Assembly (NCBI GenBank): GCA_963699825.1
Contig: CAVOVI010000001.1
Coordinates: 434,001 to 498,000, forward strand
Direction: 5' to 3'
Length of the DNA stretch: 64,000 nt
DNA from: SPDF01 sp963699825
Lineage (GTDB): Bacteria > Gemmatimonadota > Gemmatimonadetes > Gemmatimonadales > GWC2-71-9
Positions 31,200-41,460 of the stretch are shown piece by piece. The notes under the pieces were generated by a model. The model had not been told where the DNA came from, searched no databases, and worked only from the letters and a program-made list of their open reading frames with translations. The stretch's first letter is position 1. Every line of letters begins with the position of its first letter. Made by a program: the position numbers and the translations under genes.

Positions 31200-33650
31200 C
31201 TACCCGCCCACAGTGGTGGATACAACCGCGGTCAGGGCGGCGGCGGCCCCGACACCGAGCGCCTGGCGCAGGGCTCCGAAGGCACGCCCGAACCCCTCCC
31301 AATCGCCGGTGCGCAGCGCGGAGTCGGCACGGAGCATCCAGCGCCGGGCCTCCTCGAGAGGCGTGGTCGGGCCGAATCCCGGCGGGAGTGGCGCACCGGC
31401 ACCGCGCAGGTTGTCCCACGCAGCGCCAAAGGAGCGTCCGGCACCGGCCCGCATTCCCTGTGCAATCGCAACATACGGGACGGTCACGACCCCGTCGGCG
31501 TCGATGGCGTACCAGGGTTGATATGCCAGGGGAGCATCGCCCCTCGGGAGAATCCGATAGGGCCCCCGCTCGAGACGGCCGCCGCGCCGGACGATGGAAT
31601 CGAGCACCTGTTCGTACGAGGGGAATCGGTCCCAGATCGACTGGGCGCCCGATGGGCCGGGGATGCTCCCGGCCTCGCTCAAGCGCAACAGGTCGAGGCG
31701 GCGCCCCGACTCCGTCACCCGACCGAGCAGGAGCGCTCGCACTCGTCGATCCTCACCTTGCTCGAACCCCGTCGCGAGTGTGAGGCCTCTGCTCCCCTCC
31801 CAGACCACGGTCGGTGGTGTGGGCTCCCCTGGAGGGAGCGCTGGGCGCCCGGCGCGGGTTCCCGCGCGCCAGGGGCCCTCCTCGAGCAGGCTGGACTGGG
31901 CCTCGAAGAGCCGAAGCGGGTAGGGCGACGTCTGGATCAGCAGATCCGGGATCTCGTGAGTGGGCCGCACAACGCCCTGACTGATCTCAGCCCAGCCTCG
32001 AGTCAACGGGCCTGCATCGGGCAGGAGATAGATGGTCGTTTGCCCGGTGACGGCATCCACCGCACCGAGGAGCCCCGCCTCAAGTGACCCGAGCTCCCCG
32101 GCTCGCGTCGACCCTGGGAAGTACTTGCTCTCGAGGTACCCGTACGCGGACCAGACCGGAACTCCGCCGATCACGAGCAGTCGGGGAGTCTCCCAGGATG
32201 CGAACGGCGCGAGGTGCTCCAATCTGGCTCTGGGCGCCAGATGCCACCGGACGCGAGTCGAGCCACCGGAGGCGTTCAACACACTGGTCGACTGCAGCGA
32301 CCACGCGAGCACCAGCCGCCGCGCAGCGCCCCCGATGAGCACTCCCACCGATCCGGAATCCACGGTGAGACGGGGCGCACCAGGACGAATGGCCGCTGGC
32401 GGCAGGGTGCTGAAGGTGACGAGCCCGGGGTACGCGAGCGAGTCCCCTGCGCGGTAAGACAATGGCCCGGCATTGCCATCCGTCCGGCTGTCCGAGATCG
32501 CGAGGATCGCCGCTGGGCCGGCCTTTGGAACTCGAAGCACCAGCCAGACTGGCGCGGCTCCCCCGTTGAGCGGGAGCGTGGTTTGGACCGCCGATTCCAG
32601 GGCCTGCGAATCAGCGCTGACGAGCTGCCCGATACTCGCTCGTGACCAGAGCGACGGCACACCGATGTCCGGCGAGGCGGGCAGCCGCGCCGACCGGTCG
32701 TCCAACCCTTCGAGGCCGTAGGCTAGGCGATCGAATGCCACCCGGTTTCCGGCGGCGGAATCCTCGACGGTAGCGCCGGCCACCGGCGAGACCATCCAGG
32801 CGAACATCGCGCCGGAGAGGAGGACCCCCCACCCGGCCACCATCAGGAGGTGGTGCCCCTTGAGGGCCCACAGGACGGAAATCGCCGCGGCGGCCAGGCA
32901 GGCACCCGCCAGCGCGAGGGTGGACAATTCCAGCGTCCCCCAGACGGCTGGATCCGGCGTCGCCGTCGCCGCGACCTCGAAGGGCGTCAGGAGAAATCCC
33001 CACCCAAGCACCAGCGCCGCCGCGGCCAGCAGGAGTCCGAGATGGCGTCGCGCGTGATCGGAGATCGCTGGCCGTCCCCGTTGCCACCTGATGGCCCCGA
33101 GCGTGGCGTAGAGCACGCAGACGACCGCGAGGGCGCTCCACGCCAGGAGCCGGGCGAAGGCATGCAGCAGGACCCAGAGCGGGAGCTGCGCGACGAACAC
33201 ACCCAGGTCCCGATTCAGGAAGGGATCGGTCACACCATAGGTGAGTCCCTGCCAGGCAAGCGCGAAGACGGTCCAGTCACCGCCCGCACCGATCCCGGCG
33301 ATGAGGCCCAGCGCCACGCCGACGGCAACGGCCAGCGGGAGGAGGGTGGCGGGCGTTACCGCCTCTCGAATTTCGAGGTTGGCCATCTGGCGGGAGATCT
33401 GGATGGAGCCGATGGCGTGGTGGACGACCAGGAGGTGGCCGGTGAACCAGGCCGTGGCGATGAGCACGGCCGCCGCATCGAGGGTCAGGCGGAGGAGCTT
33501 GACGCCGGCCACGAAGCTTGCCGCTTCGGGAATCAGGGCGCCGGCCCACCAGCGCCCGGACAGGAAGTCGGCGACCCACTGTCCGGCGAAGAGCAGTACG
33601 GCGAGTGCGGCCACCGTCACGAGGAGCCAACGCCCGCGCGGGGAGGTCAT
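31200..33650 (-). CDS. UPF0182-like integral membrane protein
   Basis: 816 residues from ATG 33650, overlapping the upstream mutase stop by four bases. The N-terminal third has about seven membrane helices, for example WLLVTVAALAVLLFAGQW. It is followed by a large probably extracytoplasmic region that keeps the UPF0182 pattern: NRVAFDRLAYGLEGLDD, then YLESKYFPGSTRAGELGSLE and a C-terminal segment with FPSYEQVLDSIVRRGG. Proteins of this family have no established function. Divergence from the family consensus is considerable, so the label is moderate. It lies between the phosphohexomutase gene and sucC with a 34-base gap to sucC. Confidence 0.68.
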   Translation of the reverse strand: MTSPRGRWLLVTVAALAVLLFAGQWVADFLSGRWWAGALIPEAASFVAGVKLLRLTLDAAAVLIATAWFTGHLLVVHHAIGSIQISRQMANLEIREAVTPATLLPLAVAVGVALGLIAGIGAGGDWTVFALAWQGLTYGVTDPFLNRDLGVFVAQLPLWVLLHAFARLLAWSALAVVCVLYATLGAIRWQRGRPAISDHARRHLGLLLAAAALVLGWGFLLTPFEVAATATPDPAVWGTLELSTLALAGACLAAAAISVLWALKGHHLLMVAGWGVLLSGAMFAWMVSPVAGATVEDSAAGNRVAFDRLAYGLEGLDDRSARLPASPDIGVPSLWSRASIGQLVSADSQALESAVQTTLPLNGGAAPVWLVLRVPKAGPAAILAISDSRTDGNAGPLSYRAGDSLAYPGLVTFSTLPPAAIRPGAPRLTVDSGSVGVLIGGAARRLVLAWSLQSTSVLNASGGSTRVRWHLAPRARLEHLAPFASWETPRLLVIGGVPVWSAYGYLESKYFPGSTRAGELGSLEAGLLGAVDAVTGQTTIYLLPDAGPLTRGWAEISQGVVRPTHEIPDLLIQTSPYPLRLFEAQSSLLEEGPWRAGTRAGRPALPPGEPTPPTVVWEGSRGLTLATGFEQGEDRRVRALLLGRVTESGRRLDLLRLSEAGSIPGPSGAQSIWDRFPSYEQVLDSIVRRGGRLERGPYRILPRGDAPLAYQPWYAIDADGVVTVPYVAIAQGMRAGAGRSFGAAWDNLRGAGAPLPPGFGPTTPLEEARRWMLRADSALRTGDWEGFGRAFGALRQALGVGAAAALTAVVSTTVGG

Positions 33651-35023
33651 CCTTCCCCTTGCACGCCCCGCTCCGAGAGCCACTCCTGGACTTCGCGCTG
33701 ATATGCCGCGAGGGACCCCTCGTCCGTGGCTTCAAATCGGAGCACGAGGATCGGCTGGGTGTTCGAGGCGCGGATCAAGCCCCACCCGTGCGCGAACGAC
33801 ATCCGTACGCCATCGATGTCGTTGACGGGATAGCGGGAACGGAAATACTCGGTCGCCTCCGCAACGATCTCGAATTTCCGGTCATCGGGGCAATCCACCC
33901 GAATCTCCGGCGTGGCAAAGGTCGTGGGAAGGTCGGCGAGGTGCACCGCCAAACCGTGGGGGCTTCGCGAGACGATCTCGAGCAGGCGCGCCGCGGCAAA
34001 CAGCGCGTCATCAAACCCGAACCAGTCGCCGGCGAAGAACATGTGCCCGCTCATCTCGCCCGCGAGGACCGCGTCACGCTCCTTCATCCTGGCCTTGATC
34101 AGCGAGTGCCCGGTCTTCCACATCTCCGGTTCGGCCCCCGCCTCGCGCAGCGCGGTCGGCAGCAGGTCCGAGCACTTCACGTCGAAGATGACGCGCGTGC
34201 CGGGGCCGAACCGCCGCACCGCGTCCCGTCCAAACACCACGAGCAGCTGGTCGCCGAAGAGGATGCGGCCGGTCTCGTCCACGGCGCCGATCCGGTCGGC
34301 GTCGCCGTCGAAGGCGATGCCCAACTCCGCTCCGCTGCGGCGGACCTCGACCTGCAGATCGACCAGGTTGGCGGGGACGGTCGGGTCGGGATGGTGGTTG
34401 GGAAAGGTCCCGTCGGACTCACAGAAGATCGGGATGACCTCGGCGCCGAGCGCACGCAGGGTCGAGACGGCAATGACGCTCCCGACCCCGTTGCCGCAAT
34501 CGACCACCACCTTCACCGGCCGGGCAAGCTGGTGCCGTTCCACGATGGCGTCGCGGTACCGGCCGAGCACGGACCCGTCGGCGGACTCCGTCCCCGCCCG
34601 GGTGGGTGCCTGCTCGAGCGTGATCCGTTCGTAGAGGTCCTGGATCTCGTCCCCGTGCACCGACTCGCCCTCGAGGACCATCTTGAAGCCGTTGAACTCC
34701 GGGGGATTATGCGACCCGGTCACCTGCACGCCGGCATCGACCTTCAGCGCGTGCACGGCGAAATAGAGCGCCGGTGTTGGCAGCTCGCCGACGTCGATCA
34801 CCCGCGCCCCTGCGGAGGCCAGGCCGGCCCGAAGCGCCCCGGCGAGCGCCACGCCGGAGGGACGGTTGTCGCGCCCGACCGCAATGACCGCGTCGTGCCC
34901 GAGCCGTTCGCCGGCGAACGCCGCAAACGCGCGGCCCAGTTCACGTGCGAACTCGGGGGTCAGCTCCGCGCCGACGAGGCCGCGGATATCGTATTGTCTG
35001 AAGATGGATCGTGGGACGCGCAC
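33647..35023 (-). CDS. Phosphomannomutase/phosphoglucomutase (AlgC type)
   Basis: Interconverts hexose 1- and 6-phosphates for sugar-nucleotide supply. 458 residues. The active-site phosphoserine is in VQVTGSHNPPEFNG, the metal loop is FDGDADRIGAVDE, the sugar-specificity loop is GEMSGHMFF and the phosphate loop is GLIRASNTQPILVLRFEA. The GEMSGH motif and the N-terminal FRQYDIRGLVG match the AlgC-like dual-specificity group. It follows nuoN by 34 bases and is likely transcribed with the complex I operon. Confidence 0.94.
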   Translation of the reverse strand: MRVPRSIFRQYDIRGLVGAELTPEFARELGRAFAAFAGERLGHDAVIAVGRDNRPSGVALAGALRAGLASAGARVIDVGELPTPALYFAVHALKVDAGVQVTGSHNPPEFNGFKMVLEGESVHGDEIQDLYERITLEQAPTRAGTESADGSVLGRYRDAIVERHQLARPVKVVVDCGNGVGSVIAVSTLRALGAEVIPIFCESDGTFPNHHPDPTVPANLVDLQVEVRRSGAELGIAFDGDADRIGAVDETGRILFGDQLLVVFGRDAVRRFGPGTRVIFDVKCSDLLPTALREAGAEPEMWKTGHSLIKARMKERDAVLAGEMSGHMFFAGDWFGFDDALFAAARLLEIVSRSPHGLAVHLADLPTTFATPEIRVDCPDDRKFEIVAEATEYFRSRYPVNDIDGVRMSFAHGWGLIRASNTQPILVLRFEATDEGSLAAYQREVQEWLSERGVQGEG

Positions 35024-35057
35024 CGTGCCTCCCGGCCGGATGAGGTGTCCGGCCGAC

Positions 35058-36545
35058 CTACTGGAAGGCCCGCTCGAACAGGGTCGTGGCGATGTCCATG
35101 GACTCCCCGAGCAGGGGGCCGGGCCACACGCCGATGATCACGATCGCGCCGACGATCGCGCCGACCACGACGGCGGCGCTGCGCCCCAGGCGCGGCGCTT
35201 CGGCGGCGCCCTCGGGCGCCGGCTTCATGTACATCGCCATGATGACCGGCAGGTAGTAGCCCGCCGACACCGCGCTGGCCAGCACCAGCACCACTGGAAT
35301 CACCCACTGCCCGGCGACGACGAGAGAGGTGAGAATCATCCACTTGCCGATGAAGCCGAACGTTCCCGGGAATCCCAGCAGCGAGAGGAGCACGACGGCG
35401 AACGCGGCTGCGGTCCAGGGCCGCGACTTGGCGATCCCCGCAAGATCGTTGGCAGTCAGGTCGCGCTCGCCATTGCGGCCGAGTGCGGCCAGGATGCCGA
35501 AGGCGGCGAGGCTGGTGAGGGCGTAGGCGAGCAGGTACACCTGTACCGAGGCGGCCCCGATCAGGGTGCCGGTCCAGACCGCGGCGAGAATGTAGCCGGC
35601 GTGCGCCACCGAGCTGTACGCCAGCATCCGCTTGATGGTCCGCTGGGCGAGCGCCATCAGGTTGCCCGCCACCATTGTCGCAATCGCCAGGATGCCGAGC
35701 ACCGGCTGCCAGACCGCGGTTTCCGCTGGGAAGGTGACAACCAGCATCCGTGTCAGCGCCAGGAACCCTGCCGCCTTGATGCCCGTGGCCATCAGGCCGG
35801 TCACGGGGGTCGGCGCGCCATCGTACACATCCGGCGCCCACATGTGGAACGGGACAACCGAGACCTTGAACAGGAATCCCACCAGCAGCAGGCTCAATCC
35901 GAGCAACGCCATGACCGGCAGGTTGCCGGAGGCGAAGACGGTCCCCGCCATCACGAGATTCGTGGTCCCCGTCGCGCCGTAGACGAGCGCGATGCCGTAG
36001 AGCAGAAATCCCGAGGCAAAGGCCCCGATCAGGAAGTACTTGAGTCCTGCCTCGGCCGAGAACGGACTGCGTCGGTCATAGGCGGCCAGCACGTAGGCGG
36101 CGACCGACATCACCTCGAGCCCGAGGAAGACCATGATCAGGTCGCTGGCGCCGGCCAGCAACATCATCCCGACCGTCGCGAGCAGGATCAGCGTATAGTA
36201 TTCCGGACCCCGGATCCCCTCCCGTTCCAAATAGTCGAGCGAGAAGACGATGGTCGCGCCTGCGGCGACCAGGAAGATGAAATCGCCGAGGAAGCGATAC
36301 TGGTCCAGTGCCACCATCTGGGGAATGCCGGTGGGTCCTGCCCCGCCGGTCCACAGCCAGACGAGGGCGAGCAGCGCGGCTCCGATTCCCGCGAGGCTCA
36401 GCCAGCCGGCGAGGCGAGAGTCCGCTGCCGTCTCGTGCCTCCAGGCGTTGACCATCAGGACGCCGAGCGCGGCCAGCGACAGTACCACCTCGGGGAGCAG
36501 CGCGAGAACGACGCCGGTGGGCGAAGTCGTGTCGATCGGGTTCAC
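35058..36545 (-). CDS. nuoN: NADH-quinone oxidoreductase subunit N
   Basis: Antiporter-like proton-pumping subunit in the membrane arm. 495 residues, about 14 helices, starting with GTG 36545 that overlaps the nuoM stop. Conserved segments include SDLIMVFLGLEVMSVAAYVL, FLFKVSVVPFHMWAPDVYDG (key Lys) and TIKRMLAYSSVAHAGYIL. The frame is uninterrupted. Last of the 14 nuo genes. Confidence 0.96.
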   Translation of the reverse strand: MNPIDTTSPTGVVLALLPEVVLSLAALGVLMVNAWRHETAADSRLAGWLSLAGIGAALLALVWLWTGGAGPTGIPQMVALDQYRFLGDFIFLVAAGATIVFSLDYLEREGIRGPEYYTLILLATVGMMLLAGASDLIMVFLGLEVMSVAAYVLAAYDRRSPFSAEAGLKYFLIGAFASGFLLYGIALVYGATGTTNLVMAGTVFASGNLPVMALLGLSLLLVGFLFKVSVVPFHMWAPDVYDGAPTPVTGLMATGIKAAGFLALTRMLVVTFPAETAVWQPVLGILAIATMVAGNLMALAQRTIKRMLAYSSVAHAGYILAAVWTGTLIGAASVQVYLLAYALTSLAAFGILAALGRNGERDLTANDLAGIAKSRPWTAAAFAVVLLSLLGFPGTFGFIGKWMILTSLVVAGQWVIPVVLVLASAVSAGYYLPVIMAMYMKPAPEGAAEAPRLGRSAAVVVGAIVGAIVIIGVWPGPLLGESMDIATTLFERAFQ

Positions 36546-38104
36546 TGGTGGCCCCCGGTCTGCGGCGCCGACGTCATCGGCGCAGCCTGCGGTATGGCGT
36601 GCTGAACGCTTTCGACGAACTGCCTGCTGGTCGGCTCCATCCGCCGGAGCACCGGTGCCGGGTAGAGACCCAGCCAGATGATCCCGATGAGCAACGGTGC
36701 CAGCACGGCCCACTCACGGAAGGTGAGGTCGGTCAGCGACTCGTTCTCGGGCTTGTCGAGCTTGTTGAAGATGATGCGCTGCAGCGCCCAGAGCAGGTAG
36801 GCCGCCGCGAAGATCACCCCGGTCGTGGCGATACCCGTCGCCCAGGGGAAGCGGCCGAAGCTGCCGAGCAGCACCAGGAACTCCCCGATGAACCCGTTGA
36901 GGCCCGGCAATCCGATCGAGGAGAGCGCCACCAGCGTGAAGACGAAGCTGAACATCGGAATGACCTTCGCGATGCCGCCGAAGGCAGCGATATCCCGCGT
37001 GTGCCGGCGTTCGTAGAGCATGCCGATCAGGAAGAAGAGCGCTCCGGTCGAAAGGCCGTGATTGATCATGACCATGAGGGCACCCTGCACGCTCTGCAGC
37101 GTGGCGGCCCAGATGCCGAGCATGACGAAGCCAAGGTGACTGACCGACGAATACGCGACCAGCTTCTTGATGTCGGGCTGGACCATCGCCACGAGGGCGC
37201 CGTAGATGATGCCGACCACGGCCAGCACCACCGCGATGCGTGGTGACCACCGGGCTGAAGGCCACGTCCGGAAAGAACGGAATGGCGAACCGGAGAAAGC
37301 CGTAGGTCCCCATCTTGAGCAGCACCCCGGCCAGGATGACCGACCCCGCCGTCGGCGCCTCGACGTGGGCGTCGGGGAGCCAGGTGTGGAACGGGAAGAT
37401 CGGCACCTTGATCGCAAAGGCGAGCGCAAACGCCGCAAAGAGCCACGGTGCCTTGGACCCGACGGCCCTGGCATTGAGCAGGATGTGATCGTACGAGAAG
37501 CTCAGGTGTCCCGTGGCGTCCGCGACGAACCAGACCGTCACGAGGATGGCCACGAGCATCAGGAGCGAGCCGACCATCGTGTAGATGAAGAACTTGATCG
37601 AGGCGTACAAGCCGGTTGCTGCCGCCCCAGATGCCGATCAGGAAGTACATCGGGATCAGCATCAACTCCCAGAACACGTAGAACAGGAAGAGGTCGAGGC
37701 TGACGAACACGCCCAGAATTCCGCTCAGGAGGACGAGGAGGAGGGAGTAGAACCCCTTCTCCCGCTGGGTGATGTAGTTCCAGCTGCCCAGGACGCAGAG
37801 CGGCATCGTCAGCGTGGTCAGCAGCACCATGAAGAGCGAGATGCCGTCGATGCCCACCTTGTAGTACACGCCCCACCGGGGCATCCACGGGACAGACGCC
37901 GCGAATTGCATCCCCCCTTCAGGGAGGAAGCTCCACCAGAGTCCGGCCGAGATGACGAACTCGGCGAGGGCCACGACGAGCGCGAGTGACCGCGCGCGAC
38001 CGGCGGGCGCGGCGATGACGAGCAGCGCCCCGACGATGGGAAGCACGAGCAGGACCGGGACGACCCAGGTCTGGTATCCGATGATGCATCAGCATGTCGG
38101 CCAT
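36542..38104 (-). CDS. nuoM: NADH-quinone oxidoreductase subunit M (three one-base frameshifts)
   Basis: Antiporter-like subunit of the membrane arm. True start is ATG 38104 (MADMLM); the frame breaks near 38086, 37611 and 37241, each repaired by removing one base. Restored joins read MLMIIGYQTWVVPVLLVLP, GGSNRLYASIKFFIYT and FSPVVTRIAVVLAVVG. Markers include FLFYVFWELMLIPMYFLIG, the lysine segment AFAIKVPIFPFHTWLPDAH and DIKKLVAYSSVSHLGFVM. Corrected length is 519 residues, normal for NuoM. Confidence 0.95.
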
Positions 38105-38110
38105 AGCGGG

Positions 38111-40090
38111 TCAGCCCATCACGACGAAGAAGATGCCGAGCGCACCGACGAGGAACACCGTCAGGTAGACGCCGACCTGGCCCGTCTGGAGCCGGGTCCC
38201 GATCCAGCCAAGGGTCCGCGCCAGTCCCGGCCGAGCCCTCCACACCACCGCGATCGATGATCCCCTGGTCCACATCCTTCCAGAGCACCCGCTCGGAGAA
38301 TCGGACCAGCGGCCGGACGATGAGTGCGGCGTAGATCTCGTCCACGTAGTACTTGTGGTAGAGCACCTTCCAGAAGCCCGTCTTCCGGCGCCGCCTGCCT
38401 GGCCGGCAGGATCGGCTGGGACATCGTGACGCGCCACCCGACGACGAGCCCGCCCACGGCGATCGCGATGGCCAGCCCGATCAGGATGAATTCGGTCTGA
38501 CCATGCGGCATCTCGAGCGGGAAGTAGTGGTGTGCCCCTTCGATCACCGGGTCCAGCCAGTGCTCGAGCTTCGCGTCCCCACCGAGGAGCGCCGGCAGGT
38601 TGAGCATGCCACCCACGGCACTGAGGATGCCCAGCACCACCAGCGGTACCGTCATGATCGCCGGGGCCTCATGCAGGTGTTTCTTCTCCTCGGCGCCGGT
38701 GCGGTTCTCGCCGAAGAAGGTCATGGCCATGAGGCGGGCCATGTAGAAGGCGGTCAGCGCCGCGGCAATCACCCCGAACAGCCAGAACACCCGGAAGGCG
38801 GGAATCTCCGCGCCGCGGGCAAAGGCGGCGGCGAGAGTCTCGTCCTTGGAGAAGAATCCGGCGAACGGCGGGATGCCGGCGATGGCGAGCGTCGCGATGC
38901 CCATCAGCCCGAAGGTCCAGGGCATGAGCTTCCGTAGCCCGCCCATGTTCCGCATGTCCTGCGCATCCTCGTGGGAGTGGGTGGCGTGATAGGCGTGGTG
39001 CATCGAGTGAATCACGCTGCCAGCGCCGAGGAAGAGCAGCGCCTTGAAGAAGGCGTGCGTGACCAGGTGGAAGACGCCGGCCACGTACGCACCGGTGCCG
39101 ACGGCGAGGAACATGTACCCCAGCTGGGAGACGGTGGAGTACGCCAGGACCTTCTTGATGTCGTACTGCCGCAGCCCGATCGTGGCCGCAAAGAGCGCCG
39201 TCAGCGCGCCGATGCCCGCCACCACGGTGCTGGAGAGGGGCGCCATGGCGAAGAGCAGGTTGGTCCGCGCGATGAGATAGACGCCGGCCGTGACCATGGT
39301 GGCCGCGTGGATCAGCGCCGAGACCGGGGTCGGGCCGGCCATGGCGTCGGGCAACCAGATATAGAGCGGAATCTGCGCCGACTTGCCGGTGCACCCGAGG
39401 AAGAGGAAGAGGGTGATTGCCGTCACCATCGCCCCACCCGCCACCAGGTTTTGCGGGGCCAGTTCGCGCGATGTCCACAAAGTTCAGGCTTCCGAGCGTC
39501 ACCCAGATGAGGAACATGGCGACCATGAAGCCGAAATCGCCGATCCGGTTGACCAGGAAGGCCTTCTTCCCCGCGTCCGCGTTGGCCTTGTCGCCGTACC
39601 AGAACCCGATCAGGAGGTAGGAGCAGAGACCGACGCCTTCCCACCCGATGAAGAGGACCGGGAGGCTGGCGCCCAGCACGAGCACCAGCATGAAGACGAC
39701 GAACAGGTTCAGGTAGGCGAAGTACCGGGCGTACCCCGGATCGCTTCGCATGTACCCGACGCTGAAGAGGTGGATCAGGCTGCCGACGCCGGTCACCACC
39801 AGAAGCATGACCAGAGAGAGGCGATCGACGAGGAAGCTCAGGTCCACCGTGAGCGCCCCGACGGGGAGCCAGGTCCACAGCGAAACGACCTGCGCCGTGG
39901 CCATGTTGCTGGCGGCGTAGCTCCGGAAGATGAGTGCGACGACCGCGAAGGCCCCGAGGAGCACGGCAGGCCCGACGACGCTCACGGCCGTCTTGGCGCT
40001 CGGTCGCCAGATGGCCAGGGCGCCGTTGATCAGGAACCCGGCGAGCGGCAGGGCGACGGCAAGCCAGATGAGGTTGGCGGAGACGTACAT
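38111..40090 (-). CDS. nuoL: NADH-quinone oxidoreductase subunit L (three one-base frameshifts)
   Basis: Distal antiporter-like subunit with the long lateral helix. Starts at ATG 40090 (MYVSANLIWLAVALPLAG), three bases after nuoK. Breaks near 39467, 38376 and 38226 are each repaired by removing one base; joins read FVDIRELAPQNLVAGGAM, DGFWKVLYHKYYVDEIYA and EGSAGLARTLGWIGTRLQ. Markers: VLFIGWEGVGLCSYLLIGFW, SAQIPLYIWLPDAMAGPTPV and SALIHAATMVTAGVYLIAR. Corrected length is 658 residues, ending FFVVMG. The lateral helix lies in the corrected C-terminal part. Confidence 0.95.
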
Positions 40091-40092
40091 CG

Positions 40093-40389
40093 TCAGCCCT
40101 GCAAGAGGGTGTTGGTCTTGAGGTCCACCGAGGTGGTGTGCCGGAAGACCGCGAGGATGATGGCCAGACCGACCGCCGCCTCGGCGGCCGCGACGGCCAT
40201 CACGAAGAACACCATCAGCTGGCCGCCGACCCCGTGATACTGGGCCAGGGCGACGAACGTCAGGTTGACCGCGTTCAGCATCAGTTCGATGCACATGAAG
40301 AGCACGATGGCATTCCGCCGAATCAGCACACCGATGACGCCGATCGAAAACAGCAGTGCCGAAAACGCGAGCGCCGGGCCGAGGAGCAT
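40093..40389 (-). CDS. nuoK: NADH-quinone oxidoreductase subunit K
   Basis: 98-residue three-helix subunit. The two conserved membrane glutamates are visible in NAIVLFMCIELMLNAVNL and AVAAAEAAVGLAIILAVF. Its ATG overlaps the nuoJ stop by one base. Confidence 0.97.
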   Translation of the reverse strand: MLLGPALAFSALLFSIGVIGVLIRRNAIVLFMCIELMLNAVNLTFVALAQYHGVGGQLMVFFVMAVAAAEAAVGLAIILAVFRHTTSVDLKTNTLLQG

Positions 40390-40943
40390 CAGATCCTCCT
40401 CTTGGCCAGCACCACGGCCCCGATGATGGCCGCAAGCAGCAACAGCGAGGTGACTTCGAACGGGACGAGGTAGGTCGAGAAGAGCGGGCCGGCAATCGCG
40501 CCCACCACGCCCTGCCCTTCGGCGGCCTGGCGCGCGAGTGCCGCGGTCTCGAAGACGGCGGCAGGCGAGAGGTCGGTCGTGCCCGTCAGGTCGAAGGCCA
40601 GCCGCGCCGGGTCGTAGCCGGCCAGGCGAAGGAGAAAGGTGGCCGTCCCGATGCCGAGGACCAGGGCCAGCGCCTTGGCGCCGGGGCCGCGGATGTCACT
40701 GACGCCGTCGCCGAGATTCAGAAGCATGATGACGAAGATGAAGAGCACCATGATGGCGCCGGTGTAGACCAGCACCTGGATGGCGGCAATGAACGGCGCG
40801 CCGAGAATCAGGTACATCCCGGCAAGCGAAAGCATGGTGAGCACCAGCCAGATCGCCGCCGCGAGGGCGTTGCGCTGGAAGATGCAGAGGAGCGCGGAGA
40901 GGACGGCGATGGTCCCCAGCGCCATGAAGATCGTGTCGGCCAC
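40389..40943 (-). CDS. nuoJ: NADH-quinone oxidoreductase subunit J
   Basis: 184 residues with five helices. The conserved Tyr-Gly helix is in AAIQVLVYTGAIMVLFIFVI, a segment that changes conformation in complex I catalysis, followed by the charged loop LNLGDGVSD. It begins directly after the nuoI stop without a gap. Confidence 0.96.
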   Translation of the reverse strand: MADTIFMALGTIAVLSALLCIFQRNALAAAIWLVLTMLSLAGMYLILGAPFIAAIQVLVYTGAIMVLFIFVIMLLNLGDGVSDIRGPGAKALALVLGIGTATFLLRLAGYDPARLAFDLTGTTDLSPAAVFETAALARQAAEGQGVVGAIAGPLFSTYLVPFEVTSLLLLAAIIGAVVLAKRRI

Positions 40944-41450
40944 CTACTCCCCCCTCGGATCCGTCGGGTCCCAGAGGCTCGAGACCGGATGGGTCTGGGC
41001 CGAGAGCCGCTCGAGGTCATAGACAAACCGTCCACGCTCGAATTCGGCGTTCTCGTAGTGCACGCCCACGTGAATCGCCTCTTCAGGACAGACTTCCTGG
41101 CAGTAGCCGCAGAAGACGCACCGGAACTCGTCAATCTCGTAGATCAGTGGATATCGGTTGCCGTCCTCGTCCTCACCCGGCACGAGCTTGATGCAGTTGG
41201 CGGGACAGATCTGCGGGCAGAGGCCGCAGGCCACGCACTTGGACCGGCCCTGCTCATCGGTGAGCATGCGGTGCGTGCCGCGCCAGCGCGGACTAATCGT
41301 CCACGTATCCGTGCTGCGCTCCTCCGGATACTGCATGGTGACCTTGCGCCGGAAGAGATGCCGGAAGGTGAGCGCCATCCCCTTCAGCGTGGCGCGCATG
41401 TAGCTGGCCTCGCTGCCGGGGCGGTGCATGACCTTGACGCCAATTGCCAT
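40944..41450 (-). CDS. nuoI: NADH-quinone oxidoreductase subunit I
   Basis: Peripheral-arm subunit carrying two [4Fe-4S] clusters (N6a, N6b). 168 residues from ATG 41450. Cluster motifs are KCVACGLCPQICPANCIKL and RCVFCGYCQEVCPEEAIHV. The start chosen is the ATG ten bases after the nuoH stop; longer reading frames upstream overlap nuoH. Confidence 0.96.
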   Translation of the reverse strand: MAIGVKVMHRPGSEASYMRATLKGMALTFRHLFRRKVTMQYPEERSTDTWTISPRWRGTHRMLTDEQGRSKCVACGLCPQICPANCIKLVPGEDEDGNRYPLIYEIDEFRCVFCGYCQEVCPEEAIHVGVHYENAEFERGRFVYDLERLSAQTHPVSSLWDPTDPRGE

Positions 41451-41460
41451 GGCGATGCCC

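Noticed and set aside
34866..36605. Plus-strand open frame of 579 codons
   Set aside because: It lies antisense to nuoN and the mutase; composition (R, H, D, Q, E) is that of a reverse-complement frame of membrane-protein codons.
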